Source: an uncultured Bacteroides sp.
GTDB taxonomy: Bacteria; Bacteroidota; Bacteroidia; Bacteroidales; Bacteroidaceae
Assembly (NCBI GenBank): GCA_900552645.1
Contig: USAN01000021.1
Location: 1 to 20,957 of the forward strand
Direction: 5' to 3'
Length of the DNA stretch: 20,957 nucleotides
Shown: one piece after another, positions 16,866-20,957 of the stretch
How the letters are laid out: each line of letters starts with the position of its first letter
Numbering within the stretch: position 1 is the first letter of the stretch
Program-made: the position numbers and the translations under genes
Notes under the pieces: model-generated
Told to the model about the DNA's origin: nothing
Databases searched by the model: none
What the model saw: the letters and a program-made list of their open reading frames with translations, nothing else

Positions 16866-18893
16866 TTATTTACCTTGTTTATAATTATTCAAACCTGTTT
16901 GGAGGAAGTCAATATAATTATTTACATTTTCATCGAATGAATAAGATTTATTCAAAGGATTTCCTTCATTGTCAAGTAACACATAGAATGGCTGCGCATT
17001 GGCACCAAACTTAGTACGTTGTAGGTAACTCCATTTGTCGCCTACTGTACGTAATGTACGTTCTTTCCCGTTTTCTATCACTTTTACAGGTTTTTCCAAT
17101 GGAGTCTTGTCGTCTACATAAAGAGTAACAAGAATATAATCGTCGTTCATAATCTGACTTACTTTAGGGTTTGTCCATACAGCTGCTTCCATTTTACGAC
17201 AGTTTACACATCCATATCCTGTAAAGTCTATCATTACTGGCTTTCCAAGACGTTGTGCCGCTTCCATAGCCTGATCGTAATTGTCGTATTTTGCATGTAC
17301 TTCGTTATTATAAAGATTGAAATCCTGAGTAGTCATAGGAGGAGCAAAAGCACTAACCGCCTTAAGAGGTGCACCCCATAAACCTGGAATCATATATACT
17401 GCGAATGCAAGTGAAACAAGAGCCATGAAGAAACGTGGAACACTTACTTTATCATCGTCATCGTCATGAGGGAACTTTATCTTACCCAACAGATATAAAC
17501 CTAGAAGAGCAAATATCACAATCCATAAAGCAAGGAATGTTTCGCGATCAAGAATTCCCCAGCCATATGCAAGATCTGCAACTGAAAGGAATTTCAAAGC
17601 AAATGCCAATTCAAGGAAGCCAAGTACTACCTTGACTATATTCATCCAACCGCCCGACTTTGGCATTGATTTTAGCCATGATGGGAACATTGCAAATAGA
17701 GTGAAAGGAAGTGCTAGTGCTACAGCAAACCCAAGCATACCCACAGCAGGAGCAACTATGCTGCCAGTTGTAGAAACTTCTACAAGAAGAAATCCTATGA
17801 TAGGACCTGTACACGAGAATGATACCAATGAAAGAGTAAATGCCATTAAGAAAATGCTTAGAAGGCCGCTAGTCTGTTCGGCTTTGCTGTCTACCGCACT
17901 ACTCCATTTAGATGGGAGAGTAAGTTCGAAGGCACCAAAGAATGATGCTGCAAATACAACCAACATTAAGAAGAAAAGTATATTGAATATGGCATTTGTA
18001 GATAATGCGTTTAGAGCGCTAGCACCGAATATAAGCGTAACTGCCAGACCCAATGAAACGTATATCACTACTATTGATGCTCCATATAACCATGCATCAC
18101 GTATACCTTTCTTTTTGTCCTTTGTACGTTTAAGGAAGAAACTTACAGTCATTGGAATAATAGGCCATACACATGGAGTGAACAGAGCTAGCAAACCACC
18201 AATAAGTCCTGTAAGAAATACATAGAATAATGAACGATCTGCATTGTTCGTATTATCACCACCATAATTGTTAAGCTCCTTAATTACAGGTTTCCAGTAG
18301 TTCTGAACAGAAGCAGAGTCATCTGCTATTTCCTGTACAGGAGTAGTAACTGAATCTACAACGATTATGTTTGCCTCTTCTCTTATATCTTTTGTAATAT
18401 CTTTAGGCTCTTCTGTTTTTGCAGTAGCTGTTTGCGGACCTTTACCTGCATATGAAAAAGATACTTCGGTAGGAGGAAGACAGTTTTCGTCATTACAAGC
18501 ACCATATTCAAGATAACCTTCAATATGATATGAAGGAGCAGTAATTTTAAGACGCTGTACGAATTTTGCCGTATTACCGAAATAACGTAATTTCATTTCG
18601 AATATTTTGTCAAACTGTTCGATTTCTTTACCTACGGGGATTAGTTTCCCGACTACCTGTGCACCCTCTATTTTGTCTATGTTAAACGTAGCCGATATTG
18701 GACCTCCCGAGGGAAGATCGGTAGAGTATACGTGCCATCCAGGTTCAATTGTACCAGTAAATATAATCTCTACCTCAGAAGGAGAAATAGTCTTTAATTC
18801 AGATTTGAACTTTACCGGTTCCTGTATCTGGGCAAAACTACATATTGCCATCAAGGACATAACGATAAAAGTTAATGAGAATTTCTTTTTCAT
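16866..18893 (-). CDS. dsbD: thiol:disulfide interchange protein DsbD
   Basis: This inner-membrane protein passes electrons from cytoplasmic thioredoxin to periplasmic thiol proteins. All three parts and all six redox cysteines are visible. A signal peptide (1-21, ending SFA-Q) leads to the N-terminal periplasmic domain with Cys133 and Cys138 in GACNDENCLPP. The membrane domain (about 222-505, eight spans) has Cys241 in FTPCVWPIIP and Cys361 in SFSCTGPIIG. The C-terminal thioredoxin-like domain (about 520-675) has CVNC (562-565). The 675-residue length suits full-length Bacteroidetes DsbD, which is longer than E. coli's. Residues 155-200 form an acidic linker, and an Asp-rich patch (477-481) follows a membrane segment. 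It is the first gene of a two-gene unit with the cysteine-desulfidase-like gene. In Bacteroidetes its partners may include cytochrome maturation or periplasmic thioredoxins; the specific partner is unknown. Confidence 0.95.
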   Translation of the reverse strand: MKKKFSLTFIVMSLMAICSFAQIQEPVKFKSELKTISPSEVEIIFTGTIEPGWHVYSTDLPSGGPISATFNIDKIEGAQVVGKLIPVGKEIEQFDKIFEMKLRYFGNTAKFVQRLKITAPSYHIEGYLEYGACNDENCLPPTEVSFSYAGKGPQTATAKTEEPKDITKDIREEANIIVVDSVTTPVQEIADDSASVQNYWKPVIKELNNYGGDNTNNADRSLFYVFLTGLIGGLLALFTPCVWPIIPMTVSFFLKRTKDKKKGIRDAWLYGASIVVIYVSLGLAVTLIFGASALNALSTNAIFNILFFLMLVVFAASFFGAFELTLPSKWSSAVDSKAEQTSGLLSIFLMAFTLSLVSFSCTGPIIGFLLVEVSTTGSIVAPAVGMLGFAVALALPFTLFAMFPSWLKSMPKSGGWMNIVKVVLGFLELAFALKFLSVADLAYGWGILDRETFLALWIVIFALLGLYLLGKIKFPHDDDDDKVSVPRFFMALVSLAFAVYMIPGLWGAPLKAVSAFAPPMTTQDFNLYNNEVHAKYDNYDQAMEAAQRLGKPVMIDFTGYGCVNCRKMEAAVWTNPKVSQIMNDDYILVTLYVDDKTPLEKPVKVIENGKERTLRTVGDKWSYLQRTKFGANAQPFYVLLDNEGNPLNKSYSFDENVNNYIDFLQTGLNNYKQGK

Positions 18894-18930
18894 TGCTTAT
18901 GTTGTTAGTTAATTAATAATCGAATTATTG

Positions 18931-18938
18931 CAAAGAAA
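18931..18938 (-). promoter_or_regulatory. possible -7 element of the dsbD operon
   Basis: The minus strand reads TTTCTTTG followed by CAA, seven of eight matches to TAnnTTTG. It shares CTTTGCAA with both tRNA promoters. It lies 37 nt before the dsbD ATG. No TTTG is seen at the -33 position, so the call is weak. Confidence 0.35.
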
Positions 18939-19026
18939 AAGAATAAACTAAATAAAAAGCTCTATATACCTATATAAATATCGGCAATTGCTGTTTTAAT
19001 AAAAGAAAAAAGGTACAGATAGTCAT

Positions 19027-20775
19027 TTATTTATGTTTTTGAAGTTCTATAACCTTGTTGCGATATTGCGAAGGAGTCATACCGATGGAAGACTGAAAAA
19101 GGTTATAGAATGTAGAAATGGAGTTAAATCCAAGATCGGCACTGATGGCTTTTAAAGGAGTCGCATTTTCAGGGTCGGATAGTAGACGAACAGCTTCTTC
19201 TATTCGGAAACTGTTTACGTAATGAGTAAAAGAAAGATTTGACTGCTCATTGATTATGCGTGACAGATAAGTACGATTTGTACCAAGCATCTCGGATACT
19301 TTGTCTTTGGTAATCATATTGTCTTTGTAAACTTTGTTTTCTCTCATTATCCTTTCAAGATGTCTGAAAAGTTCAATACTTTTCTCATCTGACAGAGAGG
19401 AACTGGAATATTTTTCTTGAATTGGCTGTACGTATCCTTTCTGTTCAAGTTCACTTATTCTCCTGTTTAACTCTTTCTCTCTCTTTATGGCATCTTGATT
19501 TTGCTTTACAATGCTTATGTAAAGTTTGTTTTTGCGGCGGTATAAATAATATAGTAGTCCGAGAACTATTACTATAATAATAAGTATGGATGTTTGTTGC
19601 TGAATTTGCTTCTCTTTCTCTATAACTTCAAGCTTTCCTTGTTTTATAAGATTGTTTTGACGCTCGGTATCATACTTGAATCGGAGCTCGCTTAAATCGC
19701 GTTCCTTATCTTTGTTAAAAAGACTGTCGTTTTCATGTCGGAAAATCTTGTAATAATTAAGAGCCTTACCATATTCATCAAGATTCTCGTAACAGTTAGA
19801 TATATTCTCGTAAATGGAATTACGATGCACGGCATTGGCACGTGCATACGAGATGGCAAGTCCATGCTTTAACATTGAGATTGCCTCTTTGTACTTATTC
19901 TGTTTCATAAGTACCTTGGCGTATCCTACATAAGCATATACTATTGAAGCAGTCTGTGATGCTTTCTTGTCCTTCATAGCTTCGCGATAATAATTAAGAG
20001 CCTGCGAATACTCCTTAAGTTCGAACAGTAGATTGCCAAGTAGGTTGTATGTGTGAGCCTGATCGTAAAAATTATTTTCCTGCATTAGCTTCTCGGCTTC
20101 CTTTACATATTCAGTAGCCTTGTTGTTCTGCTTCAGCATAAAATACATATAAGCAGTATTGATAGAACCTTCATATATAATATATGAATTGTTCATCTTA
20201 TGACCCAACTCATAACTTTCCAATGCATACTTCAATCCTGCTATATCTCTTTTAAGATAATATATACCCGCCAACTTACTCAGAAGTAAAGCATATTGAT
20301 CTTTGTAATTATTGTTTCGTGCTAAAGATATACCCTTAAAAAGCCACTGTATGGCACGATAGTAATCAGTTTCTATATTCGCTGCATACATTCCTAGACT
20401 GCCATAAACCAGACATAAGGCCGAATCGTTCTTTAGTGAGGTAGCTATATCTAGAGCAACAGACAGATTCTTGTTAGCAGCCTTTTCCCGACCACTCATC
20501 ATCTGAGCCTGTCCTTGATATATGGAGGAGAATAATTTGAAGTCTCGATTTTCATATTTCTCACCTAAATTCTTCATGTATTCAGAGTATGTGATAGCTT
20601 TTGAATAGTCTCCCTGGGTAAGATAATATTGGCATAGAAATTTTAAAGCTTCACCATTATGTGGCTGCTTTTTAATAATCTCAAGATAATGTTCAAGTAC
20701 AGCAGGTTTCTTCTGTGCTGAAGCAAAATCAAATATAAAAAATAGGGTTATATATAGCAGTAATCTTATTTTCAT
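19027..20775 (-). CDS. TPR-repeat, membrane-anchored AraC-type transcriptional regulator
   Basis: This 582-residue protein spans the inner membrane and probably couples an extracytoplasmic signal to transcription with no kinase. It has a signal peptide (1-20, FASA-Q), a periplasmic TPR array (about 25-365; several repeats carry the Y-A-x-Y / A-L-x-Y-Y pattern), a basic/acidic helix, one membrane span (about 393-412, rich in Ile/Val/Leu, then YRRKNK on the cytoplasmic side), a coiled-coil segment (about 415-445) and a C-terminal AraC helix-turn-helix domain (about 475-578), with DKVSEMLGTNRTYLSRII and LKAISADLGFNSISTFYNLF as the two motifs. I start at 20775, not at the upstream 20898 ATG, because only this start puts the signal peptide at the N-terminus and a perfect -7 element lies 26 nt upstream. 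Targets are unknown; the downstream dsbD unit is a candidate only by position. Confidence 0.9.
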   Translation of the reverse strand: MKIRLLLYITLFFIFDFASAQKKPAVLEHYLEIIKKQPHNGEALKFLCQYYLTQGDYSKAITYSEYMKNLGEKYENRDFKLFSSIYQGQAQMMSGREKAANKNLSVALDIATSLKNDSALCLVYGSLGMYAANIETDYYRAIQWLFKGISLARNNNYKDQYALLLSKLAGIYYLKRDIAGLKYALESYELGHKMNNSYIIYEGSINTAYMYFMLKQNNKATEYVKEAEKLMQENNFYDQAHTYNLLGNLLFELKEYSQALNYYREAMKDKKASQTASIVYAYVGYAKVLMKQNKYKEAISMLKHGLAISYARANAVHRNSIYENISNCYENLDEYGKALNYYKIFRHENDSLFNKDKERDLSELRFKYDTERQNNLIKQGKLEVIEKEKQIQQQTSILIIIVIVLGLLYYLYRRKNKLYISIVKQNQDAIKREKELNRRISELEQKGYVQPIQEKYSSSSLSDEKSIELFRHLERIMRENKVYKDNMITKDKVSEMLGTNRTYLSRIINEQSNLSFTHYVNSFRIEEAVRLLSDPENATPLKAISADLGFNSISTFYNLFQSSIGMTPSQYRNKVIELQKHK

Positions 20776-20800
20776 CCTAGTTTTACAAGTTTTATAACTG

Positions 20801-20808
20801 CAAATATA
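20801..20808 (-). promoter_or_regulatory. -7 promoter element of the TPR-AraC regulator gene
   Basis: The minus strand reads TATATTTG, a perfect TAnnTTTG, 25 nt before the ATG at 20775. A TTG (plus 20833-20835) lies 24 nt upstream of it, slightly beyond the usual spacing. This supports the shorter start of the gene. Confidence 0.6.
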
Positions 20809-20839
20809 ATAAAATTCATCACTTTTTTGTGGCAAGCTA

Positions 20840-20869
20840 TTGCATATTTCAAAATAATGCGTACCTTTG
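20840..20869 (+). promoter_or_regulatory. Bacteroidetes-type promoter of tRNA-Ser
   Basis: TTG (20840-20842), a 19-nt spacer and a perfect TACCTTTG (20862-20869) form a -33/-7 pair. It lies 39 nt before the tRNA 5' end. The -7 element and following CAAC are identical to those of the tRNA-Trp promoter at the other end of the window. Confidence 0.75.
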
Positions 20870-20908
20870 CAACGCTTTCGGAAGGAAGTACTTCTCAAAA
20901 GGAGTTAA

Positions 20909-20957
20909 GGAGAGGTGGCAGAGTGGTCGATTGCGGCGGTCTTGAAAACCGTTGAAG
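20909..20957 (+). tRNA. tRNA-Ser (anticodon TGA), partial
   Basis: This begins with GGAGAGG (acceptor 5' strand), TG, and the D-arm GCAGAGTGGTCGATTGC. The anticodon stem GCGGT/ACCGT encloses the loop CTTGAAA. The anticodon is TGA (20943-20945), which reads UCA serine codons. The long variable arm and 3' half lie beyond the right edge. Confidence 0.93.

Noticed and set aside
17447..17467. DDDDDK stretch in DsbD, resembling an enteropeptidase site
   Set aside because: Such an acidic loop beside a membrane segment has no bearing on bacterial function; chance likeness.
18915..18929. AATAAT-CGA-ATTATT inverted repeat upstream of dsbD
   Set aside because: Only 6-bp AT arms in an AT-rich gap; such repeats are expected by chance.
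20776..20898. N-terminal extension of 41 residues on the TPR-AraC regulator
   Set aside because: The extension would bury the signal peptide, and it covers a perfect -7 promoter element and the tRNA-Ser promoter region.
1..20957. Genomic island or mobile element bounded by the two tRNA genes
   Set aside because: No integrase, transposase, repeat copies of tRNA ends or insertion-sequence ends are visible; the tRNAs appear to have ordinary promoters of their own.
1..20957. CRISPR array, rRNA genes or riboswitch
   Set aside because: No regularly spaced repeats, rRNA sequence or riboswitch-like long leader was seen; every intergenic gap is under 300 bp.

Overview
The window is an AT-rich chromosomal segment from a member of the Bacteroidales (Bacteroides/Prevotella-like). 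Three things point to this. The control sites fit the Bacteroidetes -33 TTTG / -7 TAnnTTTG promoter pattern, and most gene starts lack a Shine-Dalgarno sequence. The regulators are typical of the group: a hybrid two-component system (HTCS) and a TPR-membrane-AraC protein. The sugar-cleaving enzymes are exported lipoproteins or periplasmic proteins of polysaccharide-utilization type. The genus cannot be fixed from the sequence alone.

Layout, left to right. (1) A partial tRNA-Trp(CCA) runs off the left edge on the minus strand. (2) Three minus-strand genes follow: an uracil-DNA-glycosylase-superfamily protein, a 208-residue protein I do not recognise (the two are joined by a TAATG stop/start overlap), and an AGCS sodium:alanine-type symporter. 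(3) A 246-bp divergent intergenic region holds a nearly perfect 24-bp palindrome and a good Bacteroidetes promoter. (4) The plus-strand centrepiece (3059-15118) is a 1442-residue HTCS regulator, then three tightly spaced glycoside hydrolase genes: a GH31 alpha-xylosidase type with a PA14 insert, a GH2 beta-galactosidase type and a GH3 beta-glucosidase type. A perfect 15-bp stem hairpin and a separate promoter sit between regulator and enzymes. (5) A small YjdJ-type GNAT protein follows, preceded by an 11-bp inverted repeat. A strong bidirectional terminator then divides the plus block from the converging minus block. (6) The minus block is dsbD followed by a cysteine desulfidase/serine dehydratase-like gene (stop and start 2 bp apart), with an upstream membrane-anchored TPR-AraC regulator. 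(7) A partial tRNA-Ser(TGA) on the plus strand closes the window.

How the genes may work together. The three hydrolases carry the exo-activities expected to dismantle galactosylated xyloglucan oligosaccharides: GH2 removes galactose, GH31 removes xylose and GH3 removes glucose from the backbone. The adjacent HTCS is the likely inducer-sensing regulator. No SusC/SusD pair, endo-glucanase or sugar transporter is present in the window, so the block looks like an oligosaccharide-finishing module rather than a full polysaccharide utilization locus.

The most unusual points are an HTCS linker of about 130 residues between kinase and receiver that ends in a strong Shine-Dalgarno sequence and an in-frame ATG, which could give a separate receiver-AraC protein; the enzyme cluster without SusC/D; the palindrome upstream of the HTCS; and the dsbD-cysteine desulfidase pairing.
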